Shown: in pieces, positions 42,463 to 56,041 of the stretch
Numbering within the stretch: the stretch's first letter is position 1
How the letters are laid out: every line of letters begins with the position of its first letter
Assembly: GCA_945859605.1 (NCBI GenBank)
Contig: OX243821.1
Coordinates: 18,851,935-18,915,934, forward strand
Length of the DNA stretch: 64,000 nt
Source: Lumbricus rubellus
Taxonomy: Eukaryota > Annelida > Clitellata > Crassiclitellata > Lumbricidae
Direction: 5' to 3'
Notes under the pieces: generated by a model
Told to the model about the DNA's origin: nothing
Seen by the model: the letters and a program-made list of their open reading frames with translations, nothing else
Database searches by the model: none
Position numbers and translations under genes: made by a program

Positions 42463-42508
42463 TCTTCTCGCATTCTTCTCTCTTCGTTAAAAACGGAATC
42501 AAGACAAT
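42336..42508 (-). CDS. Lar: Lar exon with start codon and signal peptide (5' UTR 42508-42463 or to 42424)
   Basis: The exon opens after a pyrimidine-rich acceptor (TTTTTTGGTTTTTGCAG) at 42509, so an upstream 5' UTR exon must exist. Two in-frame starts are possible, at 42462 and 42423. The second gives a classical signal peptide: a short basic start (MKRVQK), a Met/Leu/Val core, and a small-residue end (VNG) before DESSG. The first would add 13 residues in front of it, so I prefer 42423. The donor after TCT G at 42336 is GTTTGT, phase 1, and the split Gly codon is completed by exon 2. The predicted mature receptor begins near DESSG. Confidence 0.85.
42459..42473 (-). promoter_or_regulatory. 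Four-codon upstream ORF overlapping the first Lar ATG
   Basis: An ATG at 42473 reads M-R-E-E-stop. Its TGA overlaps the first in-frame ATG (42462) as ATGA. Such an overlapping uORF could favour re-initiation at the nearby ATG or at the downstream ATG at 42423. The functional effect is inferred only. Confidence 0.35.
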
Positions 42509-42529
42509 CTGCAAAAACCAAAAAATAAA

Positions 42530-43140
42530 TTGTTATTTATCATCATTATTATTATTAATATTAATAATAATGATAATGATAATAATAATATTAATATTAT
42601 TATTACTATGCTCATTCATTAGCCAATTACTAATTAATATTTATTTTGTCAACATTTTTACTACCGTTGTCGTCACCGCCACCGCCACCACCATTATCAC
42701 CATAATCAATATCATCATCGTTGCTAATTTATTATTTGTGATTACTATTGTCACTGCTATTATTACTACAATTGTCAATTATCAATTTATTACAATCAAT
42801 ACTACCATTCTCATTTATTTTCGTCATTGCTGCTGCTGTTATTACCGCTACTATTGTCATAATTCACTGAGAATTAATGATTAATTAATGATTAATTAAT
42901 TATTAATTAATCATTAATTAATGATTAATTAATTATAACCATCATCATCATTGTTAATTGATCATTTATAATTACAGCCATCATTCAATTATTACAACTA
43001 TTGCTAATTTACTGCTTTCATTAGTGCAGCCGACGTTATTATTACTATTACTATTGTCATCATTCACATACCGCTGCAATTACTGTCACCGCTATTGTTT
43101 GTAGGCTATAGTGTTCCCGTTGTTGTTATTATCATTATTA
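42530..43140. repeat. ATT/ATC-rich and TTAATTAATGA low-complexity sequence
   Basis: Trinucleotide-like ATT/CAC runs and a TTAATTAATGATTAATTAAT block at 42870-42940. No coding signal; it is directly upstream of the first recognised Lar exon. Confidence 0.7.
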
Positions 43141-43465
43141 TATTTTCCCGGAGGTGAGCCTAATGCAATCGATCACTTCTGTAAGATAAACAGCTTCCAG
43201 AGTCGCACGATCAACTACATTGTATAGCGAAACGAGACGATATGAAAAAATCCAATCATTGTTACACCGAAACTTTATTATTTGTACTATCATTATCACA
43301 GTTAAAAGAGGTGTGTAAAATAATATTTTCACACAGCCACTGCACTACTCTCCTATACTTTATTTATTAAGATAATTAACGTATCGTTACCCTGGACGAA
43401 ACAACAAACAACTGCCATAAACTATGGCTCGTTAATGAGTTCGTGCGTGCGAGATATGAGGTTAG

Positions 43466-44639
43466 AGGGTGGGCCAAAAAAAGATGTGACCTAATAAAAT
43501 CGTCTGTTTTTACTTTTGTTGCGTTATGTTTTTGGATTGTCAAAAACCAGTTTGGTGAACTCATTAAGAGTGATGTGACTTTTGTTCTGTTTGAAATTGC
43601 ATGGTGAAATTTGCTGGTTTACCTAACTATTTCTATCATTATCATTGTTATACTATTAGGCGTAAAAAAAAAAGTGTTGTGTTTCCGGTAACGCGACCGA
43701 CCCATTTTTACGGCCGCGACCCAAATATTTTTGTAAAAAATTTTTATTTTAAAAAAAAAAAATTTTCAAAAAAATTTTTTTTTTCAAAAAAAATTAAATT
43801 TTTTTTTCAAAAAATCTTTTTTTAACATTTGTATTGACATAACATAAGAGACGTCAACAAAATGAAATTAATAAGACTGTTTCTAGAGCTGTTTTAGGTG
43901 CAGACAGTCGGGAAATAGGCAGTTTATACTTGCTTAGAACACGTACTTTGTTTCAGCGTGCAAAAAAGACTAGTGGGGTATACTTTTTCGGATAGTCACT
44001 GCATAAAAATATTTTACAAAATAAAAATATTTTCCGACCTACCTACCCAATTTTTTTTAGCTCTGTTACCGGAAACACAGCATTTTTTTTTAGGCCTTAT
44101 TATCATTGCTATCACAGCTATGACTGCTACTCTATTAATTATGTTATTATATAGTGTCATTATTGCTATTAAACACTAATTAATTAATTAAATAATTTTT
44201 AGTATAATTATAATTTATTATTTTTTTTTATCATGATCGTCGTTTTCGTTGCGCATTTTAGACACCTTTATATCGGATATTCGCAACGTTATATATATTT
44301 TATTTTATTTTAACCAGCGTGTTCCAGTTGTTTGATTCTTGGATGTGACGTATTTCTATGCGACCTACGATGTCATGATTCTGATAAAAGTACTGTATGG
44401 CCAGTCCTCGAACAGTGTTTAATCTAGTCCCTCTGCTTGGAAGGGGGATTCAGGTTTAGAAATTTGGTTGTTTTACACAACTATGAATAACCTCTAAGCC
44501 CGTAATATGTGATTTAAAACTCCATACTTCTCGTAATCGTAATCTTAGAATTTTAAAGCACCATGCCAGGGCACCAGCACATTCACGATGGCTGAAATAT
44601 CGCGAACAAAGCTTAGGCGTTACTTTTTGGCCCACCCTG
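43466..44639. mobile_element. Decayed transposon with GGGTGGGCCAAAAA ends, carrying a nested MITE
   Basis: GAGGGTGGGCCAAAAAAAG at 43466 and CTTTTTGGCCCACCCTGTA ending at 44641 are inverted, with TA next to the right end, which would fit a Tc1/mariner-like element. The 43659-44095 MITE and a SINE fragment (44508-44585) are inserted inside. No intact transposase. Confidence 0.55.
43659..44095 (+). mobile_element. MITE with TGTTGTGTTTCCGGTAAC ends, copy A
   Basis: GTTGTGTTTCCGGTAACGCG at the left and CTGTTACCGGAAACACAGC at the right, with long A/T homopolymer arms between. A second, inverted copy is at 55114-55548. Confidence 0.85.
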
Positions 44640-44854
44640 TATATCATACAAGTGGCGAATTTTGAAAGCTAGCTATGTGGTTTATGACTAAATGATGTCA
44701 ATGTCACTAAGAACAAACAATCATTAGTTAGTAAACATTGCTGAGATAACAGAAGATTTGAGTCCCTGGTGGCTCGTTCACGCTGAAACGCAGGTACAAC
44801 CAATAGACTCATAACTATAGGATTGATAGATGACAAAGCACCTAAGCACATAGA

Positions 44855-45110
44855 ATATAATAATATATATATTTTCTTATAATCAGAGTGTTCATTGTAT
44901 ATATATATATATATATACAAATATATATACACACAGTATAAATATATATATGTTCAGTATATATACAGTATAATATATATATAAAATATATGTTCAGTAT
45001 AACATAATATAAATAAATACAGAGTATATATATATATATGTTCGGTATATGTATATATACAGTATATATATACATATATATAAATTTTCAGTATATATAT
45101 ATATACACAC
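44855..45110. repeat. TATA-rich repeat with CAGTATA units
   Basis: ATATATACAGTATAATATA-type units over 250 bp. Confidence 0.85.
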
Positions 45111-45309
45111 ATAGCGGATGATGGAGGAATGCTGTACCAATGATAGACAGTTTTATTTGACAGTTCTATTGGGGTTGAGAGCGCCTCTGAGTGTTAGCAA
45201 ACAAATAGCTGAGATAACTGGAATAGTTAGTCGTGATCTCTCAAGTGCAGTCATGCAGTTATGGTGTCTCACCTCTGATTAGAACCCTGGAAGAGGCAGT
45301 GCTGTATAC

Positions 45310-45825
45310 AAAATGGATGAATGGATGAACGGATGAATGGATGAACACACTGACTAACGATAGATTGATTGATTGATTGAATGAATGAAGTAATGAATGA
45401 ATGACTGAAGGAAAGAATAAACAAATGAATGGATGAATGAGTGAATTAATGAATGGATGAATGATTGATTGATTGAATGAATGAAGGAATAAATAAATGA
45501 ATGGATGAATGGATGAATGGATGAATGAATGCATGAATGAACGAACGAATGATGAATGATTGAATGAATGAATGACTGAATGAATGAGTGAACGATTGAA
45601 TGAGTGAACGATTGAATGGTTGAATGAATGACTGAATGAATGTTTGAATGAACGAATGTACGAACGAATGGATGAATGACTGAATGAATGTTTGAATGAA
45701 TGAATGTACGAACGAATGGATGAATGGTTGAATGAATGAATGAGCGATTGAATGAACGAGGGAATGAATGAATGTTTGAACGAATGAATGGATGAATGAT
45801 TGACTGAATGAATAAATGACGGTTC
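45310..45825. repeat. (AATG)n minisatellite
   Basis: AATGAATG units with GATT, GGAT and CGAA variants over about 500 bp. Preceded by a SINE-tail remnant (GAGAGCGCCTCTGAGTG at 45177). Confidence 0.9.
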
Positions 45826-46019
45826 ACAGTTGTCTCATCGTCAATTTATAACCAATTTATCACAAAGTTAACGTATTATTAAAATACTTTTCAATATTAA
45901 AATGTTACCATTATGTCAATAGTATTAATATCCATTTCCTATCCTAGTACTTACACACCCTGATTACTTACTTCCAGTGCAGATAAAAGTCTACCGATTG
46001 TAAGCACCGCTACGTTTTC

Positions 46020-46245
46020 CTTTTCATTCACCTTTGCATGCATCGCCACTGCCCCAGGCGCGCCCCACGGCATCCCCAAGCACCCCATGTCGTCTCCGGC
46101 CAATCCTTCCTCGGTCATCCCCTTCTCCTTCTCCCCTCAGAAGTCCAGGTCATCTTCCGAACGGGTCCTCCTGCTTTGTCCATACGAATCACACATCCCA
46201 TCAATTTCAACCCTCTCTCTTTCTGACAGTGTACCGCGTGTATAG
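46020..46245 (-). mobile_element. Decayed LINE (RTE-like) C-terminal fragment
   Basis: The minus strand reads LKLMGCVIRMDKAGGPVRKM, TWTSEGRRRRG-stop-PRKDW and PETTWGAWG. This resembles the R-x-GH-x-RM ... GRPRK-W pattern at the end of RTE/BovB-type ORFs, broken by a stop. Confidence 0.45.
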
Positions 46246-46484
46246 GCTACCATACCCTCTTCTGCCCCCACGTTCGTTCTCCCATAATTTTATTTGATAT
46301 TTGTCATCGGTTAAGCTCAATTTCCCTCCTGGCCATGGGTCTCCCCAATCCCACCGCTGCTCATACCCGTATATCTCCCATTGAAGATCACTTTCCCACG
46401 CGATTTAGCACTGGCTCGTAAATCACTGCCCAGTTACGCCAAACATAAAACTGTCGGTCTGCCTGTCTATGTGTCTGCCAGCCA

Positions 46485-46489
<5 letters not shown>

Positions 46490-46545
<56 letters not shown>
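46490..46545. repeat. (TA)n microsatellite
   Basis: Pure TA over about 55 bp. Confidence 0.97.
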
Positions 46546-46548
<3 letters not shown>

Positions 46549-47354
46549 CGTCAAAGAAAAGCGCAGGGCACCAGATTATCAACAATCGCTGTATAAAAAG
46601 CAAATGTAGTCTATACAAGGTTTTCTATAGCGAGCTAATGGCCTCGACCAGCGAATTTCAATGTTCGACTTACTTTGTCTGTACCACACCTTTTTTTAAG
46701 GTTCCCGCGTAATATAAATACCGTGAAAGCCAGCAAAAATAATCTCTATAGATCGGTATGCGAAGCGACCTACTTAATTACGCACAACGGGGCATGCATG
46801 TGACGTTATGTATACACAGGCCTCGACCCTGCATGCTCAGTTTTCAAGGAATTTATCGGGTGGGAACCTCCATACCACCACACCCCGTTTCGATGGGCGG
46901 CACGCCTTTCACGTCCGTGCTGGTCCGAGATAAAAAAATCTCGATTGGCACGCCGCACGCGATTCAGAATCCTTATACGCATACGTGGCGTTCTTGAAAT
47001 TATTTTATTTGTAAAAGTTTCTATAAATACCACGGCTATTATTATTAGTGTAATTGATGCTTGGTAAAATGATGATGTTGTTATCGAATGCATTACTATT
47101 ATGTAATACCATTACTGACGATTTTATTCATATTCAGCCAGTGGCGTAGCCAGGAATTTATGATGGGAGGGGTGTTTTATGGCCTGGCCGGATGCCCTTC
47201 CTGACACCAACCCAACAGTATTACAGTAAATAAAAAGGGAATAAGTAACAAAGGGAATAAAGTAAGAAAAACGATTGTCACTACAAACAATTGAATGAAT
47301 GAATGAATGATTGAATGAATGAATGAATGTAGCCCATAATACACTTTGAGCCGT

Positions 47355-47549
47355 AGGGCTTTTTTAACGTGCAGTTCTACACAAAATGTGCAGTTCTAAA
47401 TGGATTTTTGCAGTTGTAGAAGCACTTCTATACAGTTAAAACTAACACAAAATTGTCATTGTCCTCCGATTGGAAACTTTTGATTTACCATGGAGGATGG
47501 GAAGGAAAAGAAGTTGTGCAGTTCTAAAAATTCCTTAAAAATAGCCCTG
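47355..47549 (+). mobile_element. hAT-like MITE (CAGGGCT family)
   Basis: AGGGCTTTTTTAACGTGCAG at the left, TTCCTTAAAAATAGCCCTG at the right. Flanks TTGAGCCG / GTCAGCCG agree at six of eight positions. Confidence 0.75.
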
Positions 47550-47734
47550 GTCAGCCGTACGCGAGCCCTAACCAGCCGCATATCCGGTATACCTTGGAGT
47601 AAAGGGACACGAACGAGGGGAGGGGGGTTGGGGGTGGTGGTGGGGGGAGGGGGTATCTGATGTGTGAAAGCCTGCAGCCGCAGCCGACTGACTGTTGGCC
47701 GGCTCCGATGTCGTTGATCCAGGGTAGGTAAAGA

Positions 47735-47980
47735 ACCGATGGATGTATGCATGAATGGATGGATGAATTGATGGATGGATGGAGATAATAGATGGATGAA
47801 TTGATAGATGAATGAATTGATGAATGGGTGAATTGATGGATGGATGAATTGATAGATGAATGAATTGATAGATGAATGAATTGATGAATGGATGAATTGA
47901 TGGATGGATGGAGATAATAGATGGATGAATGGATGGATGAATTGATAGATGGATGGATGGATGGTGGATGGAGGTCAGAG
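47735..47980. repeat. (GGATGAATTGAT)n minisatellite
   Basis: Repeats of ATGGATGGATGAATTGATAG over about 240 bp, with a longer block (GGAGATAATAGATGGATGAA) duplicated about 120 bp apart. Confidence 0.9.
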
Positions 47981-48099
47981 TTGCCGCCGCTAAATGCCGA
48001 ATTAAACACGACCTCTAACGATTGAAGTGAACGCCGCTAAAGTGAGCCGCAAAGCACCTCTGGTCAAAGTTCATCATACTCTAGTTTCATGCTTGCGTA

Positions 48100-48398
48100 T
48101 GTATGTCCGTCTGTCTGTCTGTCTGTCTGTATCTGTCTTTCTGCCTGCCTGTCTGTATGTCTACACTTTGTATGTTAGTCGTCTGCAAGTATATGCAAGG
48201 ATTTCAGTGTCCGCCTGTTTGCCTCTTTTCTTTCTCTTGGTCTGTCTTGTCTGTTTCTGTCTGTCTGTCTTTGTCTCTGTCTCTCCGTCCGTCTGTCTGT
48301 CTGTCTACAATTTGCATCATTGCACGTCAGTTGTCTCTCAGTATGGGCATCAGAGCATGCCTGCACGTCTCTAGCCGTGTGTCTGTCTGTGTGTGTGA

Positions 48399-48471
<73 letters not shown>

Positions 48472-48925
48472 TCAGTGTACGCATCATGCGTCAAAAGCTA
48501 TAGTCAGTCAAATAGTCAGCCAATCGTAGTTAGTCAATCAATCTTTGACTGTCTGCAACTCTCTTCTCACAATGTCTTAACCTTCTACCAATGTCTCTGT
48601 CTGTCTGCTTGTGTTTGCCTGTATCTGTGTCTGTCTCCCGGTCTATCTCGTCTACATGTCAACCTGACTGCCTGTCTGTATCTAACTGTCAGCCTGCCTG
48701 TTGTCAGCCTACGTGCATGTCTCTCAGCCTGTCTGTCAAGCTGCCTGTCAGCCTACCTACCTGCTTGTCAGCCTGCCTACTGAATCTGCCAGCATGCATG
48801 TCTGGCTGTCTGTATCTGTCAACCTACTGTCAGACTGTTTGTCTGTATCTGCCTGTCTGTATCTGCCTGTCTGTATCTGCCTGTCTGTATGCCTGTCAGC
48901 CTGCCTGCCAGTCAACGTATACATA
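48100..48925. repeat. (CTGT)n and (TG)n low-complexity region
   Basis: CTGTCTGT units throughout, with a pure TG run at 48401-48470. Long CVCV/SVCL ORFs here are repeat translations. Confidence 0.92.
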
Positions 48926-49339
48926 ATTATGATCAGATGAGAATTATATTAAACAGCCAAAGTTCGTGCCACTCATATTACACACATCATCTCAACAAGC
49001 ATCATCATCATCACCATCATCATCGTCATAGTCACATATATATATATATATACATGTATACATAGACACACATATAATATATATATATATAAAATATATA
49101 TATATATAATCCTGTTCGCCCGACGGAATTTAATGCAAATATTTGAAACGCTTAACCCGAATAAAAATAAATCTGCCGGGGCATTAACATTTGTTACATC
49201 TGTAATAGGTCTATACAAAGCGATCCATTCAGCCAGACATAGAAAGACAGACAAACACAGGCAGAGACATATACAGACAAAGAGACACACTCTGAGGCGC
49301 AGGAACAATGCGGCACCTTGCAGAGAACTGACAAACGGT

Positions 49340-49595
49340 CTTGTCTGTCTGTCTGCACATGTGTGTATGTGTGTATGTGTGTATGTATGTATGTGCGTAT
49401 GTATCTATGTATGTATGTATGTGCGTATTTATGTATGTATGTATGTATGTATGTATGTATGTATGTATGTATGTATGTATGTATGTATGTATGTATGTAT
49501 GTATGTATGTATGTGTGTATGTGTGTATGTACGTACGCACGCACGCACGCACGCACGCACGTACGTATGTATGTATGTATGTATGCTTTATGACT
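49340..49595. repeat. (GTAT)n microsatellite
   Basis: GTAT tetranucleotides over 250 bp, with a GCAC(n) interruption at 49530-49560. Confidence 0.97.
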
Positions 49596-50284
49596 GTATG
49601 TTTGTCTGTATGTCTGTCCATCCATGTTTGTCTGCCTATCTGTCCAATTGACAACATCCAGGGACCGTTTGGTTGAAACGTTAGAAACTTTCTCTTTGTT
49701 GTTATACTGTCATTGTCATTGTTGTTGTTGTTATTGTGAGTCATTTAAACCGATCTAGACACCCGAGTGATCGTCGGAATTGCACCGCTAACTACACCAC
49801 ATACATGTATGCACACCACATAATACATGTATGAATGTATGAATGCAAGAACCTTGGTATGAATGTATGAATGTATGTACACCTGTCGACAGGACATAGA
49901 TCTGCGCAACCAATTACCATCCGTCAGTCATTGAAGCGATACACAAATGGAAAAGATGTTGGAGGAAGGGGGAGGTTAGAGGTGAAGATCTGATGAAGAA
50001 CTACTTAAATTTTCCCCTCTGTATATCTGTATAATTATGCCTGCGTATCTGTCTCTGCGGATGCATGTATCTGTATTATGTCCCTGTATCTGTGTCTGTA
50101 TCTGTATAATATTATGTCTCTGTAGAAGTCTCTGTAACTGTATATGTCTCTGTCTCTGTATCTGTATAATATTATGTCTCTGTATCCGTGTCTGTATTTG
50201 TCTCTGTATATATGTATATGTACCTGTAGATGTCTCTGTATCTGTATATGTATCTGGCTCTCACTCGCTCGCTCTCACACACTC

Positions 50285-50360
50285 GTAATCGTAATCATGA
50301 ATTTATATAGCGCCACTTCAAGAGAAACTCCTCAGAGGCGCACCCGACCTGAAAGCACCA
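50285..50360 (-). mobile_element. SINE/LINE tail fragment
   Basis: TAATCATGAATTTATATAGC, GCCACTTCAAGAG and CTCAGAGGCGCACCCGACC are the inverted common tail. A near copy is at 54235-54285. Confidence 0.55.
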
Positions 50361-50407
50361 AACCACGATGAAAGAGAACGGTTTTCAAACACTCACTCTT
50401 TGTGCCC

Positions 50408-50800
<393 letters not shown>

Positions 50801-50814
50801 CCGGAGACTTGTTA

Positions 50815-51180
50815 AGTCCTCGTCACATGGGGTAGAATAAAAGGGCCTCCTGCTATTCACCCCACACGATCTGATCACATCACCCTCCAACAACAGCGTC
50901 GAACTCGCAATCTCGCATTCCTACACCCTTACTAAACGACACGGTCAACGCCCTACATTGTGCCTCCGCCACATCAGGGCAAATTCCTACGCAGCTCCCC
51001 CACTCTCTCAAACAATACCCTCACGTCGTGAGGTACCCTACCTGACCCTTCGTTGCGTGGGGTTATATACGGCAAGGGTGCAGAATATTGTTGACCCTGT
51101 CAAGACAAACTTGGGTCCCGTTCTCGTTTGACACCCTACTCCACCTTCACCCACCCACCCCCTAAAATAGGTAAATCATC
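50815..51180. other. Unassigned intergenic sequence
   Basis: Non-repetitive sequence of moderate GC with no ORF or family I recognise. Confidence 0.5.
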
Positions 51181-51205
51181 CAGATATCCAAATTAACAAG
51201 AACAC

Positions 51206-51596
51206 CAGCGTTGCCACTCTGAAAAATAAAATAAAAAACAAGTTGGAGCGTGGGAAAAAACAAGAAAACCCAAGTTGCCAAAATCGTCCGAAAATGTCCA
51301 CAGTTTCCCGTCCGAAAATTCTGATGACCTTTTTTTCCTATTTCCTATTCTAAAATTATAAAATTCTAAAATTATAAAATTCTGATGACCTTTTTTAGAA
51401 ATCTTTCAGAAATGTCCGCAATTTCCAGGATTTTGAGCAAAAAACCCAAGTTTTCCCAAGTTCATATCGAAAAACCCAAGATGTTTTCTAAAAAAAGCCA
51501 AGAAAAAACCCAAGTTTTTTTTTAAAAAAAACATTTCCCAAGTTTGGATAGAAAAACCCAAGATCTTGGGGGAAAACCCAAGGAGTGGCAACGCTG
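51206..51596. mobile_element. hAT-like MITE, CAGCGTTGCCACTC ends (391 bp)
   Basis: CAGCGTTGCCACTC and GAGTGGCAACGCTG are perfect inverted ends with a perfect 8-bp duplication AAGAACAC (51198, 51597). Internal AACCCAAGTTTT words recur; related words are seen at 63770-63840. Confidence 0.93.
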
Positions 51597-51904
51597 AAGA
51601 ACACGAACGATCAAAGACATGGCGATGAGTTGGCGAACCGCACTTGTTGCAGATTCAACCACAACAATGATTTACAAGGCAATATTTTAGCAATCGTCAG
51701 CAATGCAATGTGCGCTGCTACTCTGCATACCTGTGACCTGTGTGCAGGCATACATTGTAATACTTATTATAGACAGATAAGATGGTCATGACCCAGGAAC
51801 GCTTGTGGCGTGGGATAATATTCGAAGTCATCATTCGAAATATGATTATTAATGTTTATAATCCTTGAGGAAATAACACATTTGTAATATATGTACATAC
51901 ATAA

Positions 51905-52100
51905 ATATAAAGAGACAGACAGACAGATATACAGACAGGTAGACAGACAGTCAAACAGACAGACAGAGACGGACAGGCACAGAGAGGGGCAGAGGCAGAG
52001 ACTAAGAGAGCGCGAGAGAGACATACAGACAGATACAGAGACAGACACAGAGAGAGACACAGAGAGATACAGACACAGAGAGATACAGACACAGAGATAC
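51905..52100. repeat. (CAGA)n/(GAGA)n microsatellite
   Basis: AGACAGACAGA-type repeats over about 190 bp. Confidence 0.93.
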
Positions 52101-52679
52101 AGCGACTGCATAAATTCTTTACATACCGTTAATTCGCTCAATATCTCAATACACTTTATCTATTTTGATTGATTATAAACTGAAGCAGAAAAGTTATTCG
52201 GCCTACATTGATAATAACTTTTACTAACTACAGTACGTGGTGGTACGCATGCATTGCAGCTATCGTGTACACAAGTACCCGGTGATGCATTGTTATCGTG
52301 TACTGTACATAAGTACCCGTTGAGTGTTAACAGGCGTGACATTCTACTTAGAATAAATGACAAAAGCGTCACGACAACGCACAAGTATCGCGGAAACAAG
52401 GAGTTCAAAGCGTCCGACAGACATCCAGGGATGGCTATAGGTCAAAACGAATATCAAACTCGGAACGTGTATAATAACATCATTCATAGGATGATCAAAA
52501 GACATGAAAAGCATCATAAAGATTAAATTCTCATTGGCAAAACTACATCCAATCAGCACTCTTATTGTTTTAACTCCAGAGTCTACCAAACATGTATTTC
52601 TAGCCCCGTTTAACCCTAACCCAAAACAGCCCATAACCCTCACTCTGATCCAAACCCCAGCCCAAAACCATTACACAAT

Positions 52680-52990
52680 CAAGAACAGGAGGATGAGGAG
52701 TAAAGGTAGGAGGAGGATGACGAGGAGGAGAATGAGGAGGAGGACGAGAGTAGAAGAGGAGGACGAGGACGAGGAGGTCAAGAAGGAGGAGGAGCAGAGA
52801 ACGAGGAGTATAGGAGGGGAGTAGAAGGAGAGGGATAGTGTGAGAGTGAGATGAGGAATAGGAGGAGAGAGGGAGTGAGGAAGGGAGAGAGAGAGTGAGG
52901 AAGGGAGAGAGAGGGAGAGGCAGAGGGAGAGGGAGGACAAGGAGGAGAAGAAGAAGAGGAGAAGGAGGAAGGGTAGGAGGTAGATGGAAG
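52680..52990. repeat. Polypurine GGA/GAG tract
   Basis: Plus strand nearly all purine over 300 bp. Confidence 0.92.
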
Positions 52991-53214
52991 GGCGGAGGCG
53001 GAAACATTGGAATCAGAGTGATACAGAATTGGTGATAATTGCAGCTTTCAATTCCAAGCGACGCTGCTGACGCGTCCCTAGCGTCACGTCGTTCATCCCA
53101 CCGATCCCACCTTTCGTATTATACGATTCGATGCCCGAATGAAAAGGACGGAAGTAGGGAAGACAGTGCAACGGGTCCCATCATACCACTTCCACTTCAA
53201 TAGAAACAACAACC

Positions 53215-53475
53215 ATGACCACGCAACTAATAACACCACCACCACCAGAGCTACCATCACCACCACCACCACCACCACCAGAGCTACCACCGCAGCCGCC
53301 ACACCACTACCACCATGGCGCACCACCACCATGGCGCACCACCACCACCCCAGAGGTACCGCCGCTGCCACCACCACCACCACAACCACCACCACAACAT
53401 CACCACCACCAGAGGTACCACCACACCACTACCACCAGAGCAACCACCAAAACCACCATAATCACAGCCATCATC
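53215..53475. repeat. (CCA)n trinucleotide repeat
   Basis: CCACCA-rich with GAGCTACCA interruptions; the histidine, proline or threonine-rich ORFs are composition artefacts. Confidence 0.9.
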
Positions 53476-54719
53476 ATCAAAATTGGAGATGCACCCTCAC
53501 CCCCATCCCTCCAACACCACCCCTTACCCGCAGCAGCCACGTAGGGATGAGAAAACCGACCAGAAGGGGATCATTCAGTATTTCATTGTTACCAGTAGCG
53601 AAAAGCAATCAGTGAATGCGAACAGCGGTCACAGCGAGAAAGACACACAACACAACAGAAGTGAAACAGACGAACCGAAAGACAGAGACAGACAAACAGA
53701 CAGAGAGAGACAGACACACATACATCGACACGGAGGTACACGGACACTCAGATGCGGGATTGCTGGCAATTTCCGCAATTGCACCGAATTGGTTGGTTGG
53801 GATAATTGGCGCGCGCGGGAAAAGCGCGACGTGTCGAATTCGCGGTGGAAGTGGTTAAGAGTGGAGGGGAAGTGGCCGAAGTGGTGGTGGTGGTTGTGGG
53901 GAGGGGCCGAACGCCACCGATTGGAATGGTTTGGATTGGCCGGTGTCGCAATATAAAAGTCTCCCTCGAAACAGAATGCCCCTAACTTCGCCACTGCTTG
54001 TACTCTAAAAGTGCCAGTCCCAAGCCTGGAGAAAGGAGGACGACGCTAATGTTCTTTGTTATATGACAAAGTGTTGATAAAACTGAAACAACCTGAATTC
54101 TCGTATTTCCTCGCAGAATGTATTGGGACAAAGTTTTCTGGTAAAAACTGCAGCAGCCACCATAGACTCTTGCAAAACAATTATTAATTTAGCAAATCAA
54201 AAACTACGGTTAAAACTGATTGTAACTGTAATTGTAATCGAACATTTATATAGCGCCACTTCAAGAGAACTCCCCAGAGGCGCTATAAATACGATGTTGT
54301 GACTGTAGCCTATAGTTGTTGCATTGAAACATTTCCCTGTACCCATATACTTTATTTCAGAATATAGCTTCCGGGGAAGAATTAGTTCTGAAATAGATCC
54401 GCCGGGGGGGGAGTCTCTGTTTCGAAATAGAGTCTCGGGGTAGGGGGAGACGAGAGACTTTTGGGGAGAGACTATGTCACGCGACACCGGCAATAGCTGT
54501 GGCATGATGACACACACACGTACTGTCATTCGGAAGAACAAAGGAAGCGCGCCCCTTGAACAAATGGATGGACGGATGCGGGCTGCTGGGTGATGGGCAA
54601 TGATGGTCATGCAATAGACTGGTCTCTGGCTGCTGCTGATGATGATGCTGCGATAGAGGCAGAGGCTGAGTCATTGCGGTGTACAGCGTCATCAGATTTC
54701 AACTCATCTTCATTTCCCA

Positions 54720-54761
54720 TCCATATATCTCTCCTACTCATCATCCTCTTCCTTCTCATCC

Positions 54762-54793
<32 letters not shown>

Positions 54794-55060
54794 TCCTCCT
54801 TCATCTCCTTCTCATCCTCTCATCCTTTTTCTCCACCTCCTCCTCCCCCTCCTCCTCCAGGGTACTCCTCCTTCTCTCATCCTCTCCCCCTCCTATTTAC
54901 TACCATCATCAGCTGCAGCAGCAGCGTTGTTGTCATCATCATCATCGTCGTCGTCAACATCGTCATCATCATCATCAGCGGCATCGATAATAATAACAAT
55001 ATTATTAATAATAACAATAATAAACATCGTCATCATCACCACCAGTGTACTACCATTGTC
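54720..55060. repeat. (CTC)n then (ATC)n/(AAT)n trinucleotide repeats
   Basis: CTCCTC-rich to 54890, ATCATC and GTCGTC to 54985, AATAAC to 55025. Confidence 0.9.
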
Positions 55061-55113
55061 CACCAACACCACACGATCATCTCCATCAGCCAGCCAGCAC
55101 AATGACCTCACAA

Positions 55114-55548
55114 GGCCTAAAAAAATGTTGTGTTTCCGGTAACAGAGCTAAAAAAATTGGGTAGGTAGGTCGGAAAATATTTTTATTTTGGTAAAATATT
55201 TTTATGCAGTGACTATCCGAAAAAGTATACCCCACTAGTCTTTTTTGCACGCTGAAACAAAGTACGTGTTCTAAGCAAGTATAAACTCCCTATTTCCCGA
55301 CTGTCTGCACCTAAAACTGCTCTAGAAACAGTTCTATTAATTTCATTTTGTTGACGTCTCTTATGTTATGTCAATACAAATGTTTAAAAAAATATTTTTT
55401 GAAAAAAAATTTAATTTTTTTTTGAAAGAAATTTTTTTGGGGAAAAAATATTTTTTTTAATAAAAAATTTTTACAAAAATATTTGAGTCGCGGCCCTAAA
55501 AATGGGTCGGTCGGGTTACCGGAAACACAACAATTTTTTTCTACGCCC
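55114..55548 (-). mobile_element. MITE with TGTTGTGTTTCCGGTAAC ends, copy B (inverted)
   Basis: GTTGTGTTTCCGGTAACAGA at the left and GTTACCGGAAACACAAC at the right. Internal words CCGACTGTCTGCACC and GAAACAAAGTACGTG match copy A on the other strand. Confidence 0.87.
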
Positions 55549-56006
55549 AATGATTCTAAAACGCTTTCACTTCTTGCAACCCATTTTAACTACAGGCACC
55601 AGACACATTCACACGCCACAGCACAAGAGTACCACCCATCACCGCTCCTCACACATACTTCATCAGGAAATCGACGAAAATTCCTTTGGCGTGTGTCCAT
55701 AATATTCAGTGACTAATTCCACCCTCCCCCCCCACACACACACACCCCACTCCCCCACCCTCGGCGCATAATAGGTCCCAGGCCGCTTGACCCCAACAGT
55801 TGGTCACTGTGTCCCCAGGGCGGCCAGGCATGTGAACCTTGAGTAAGCCTTATTACTCAGCACACATGCAGATGCGACCGCGGCCAGATAAAGAGTGCGC
55901 CTCTTCACTGCCCCTCCGCTGCCGCTACTGCTTCTGCAGAAGAAGTAGGAGCAATAAAAATGCCGAAAATTTCTAATATTTACTTAAATCCATTGAACCT
56001 ATACGC

Positions 56007-56041
<35 letters not shown>

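Noticed and set aside
52160..52408. 82-codon minus ORF resembling a small secreted cysteine-rich protein (MNSLFPRYLCVVVTLLSF)
   Set aside because: The hydrophobic start and six cysteines are suggestive, but part of the ORF comes from a local duplication (TCGTGTACACAAGTACCCG), the hydrophobic core is broken by SRMSR, and no conserved spacing or second exon is visible.
53483..53956. 157-codon plus ORF downstream of the CCA repeat
   Set aside because: Composition changes along its length with the underlying repeats, it has no domain, and overlapping ORFs exist in other frames.
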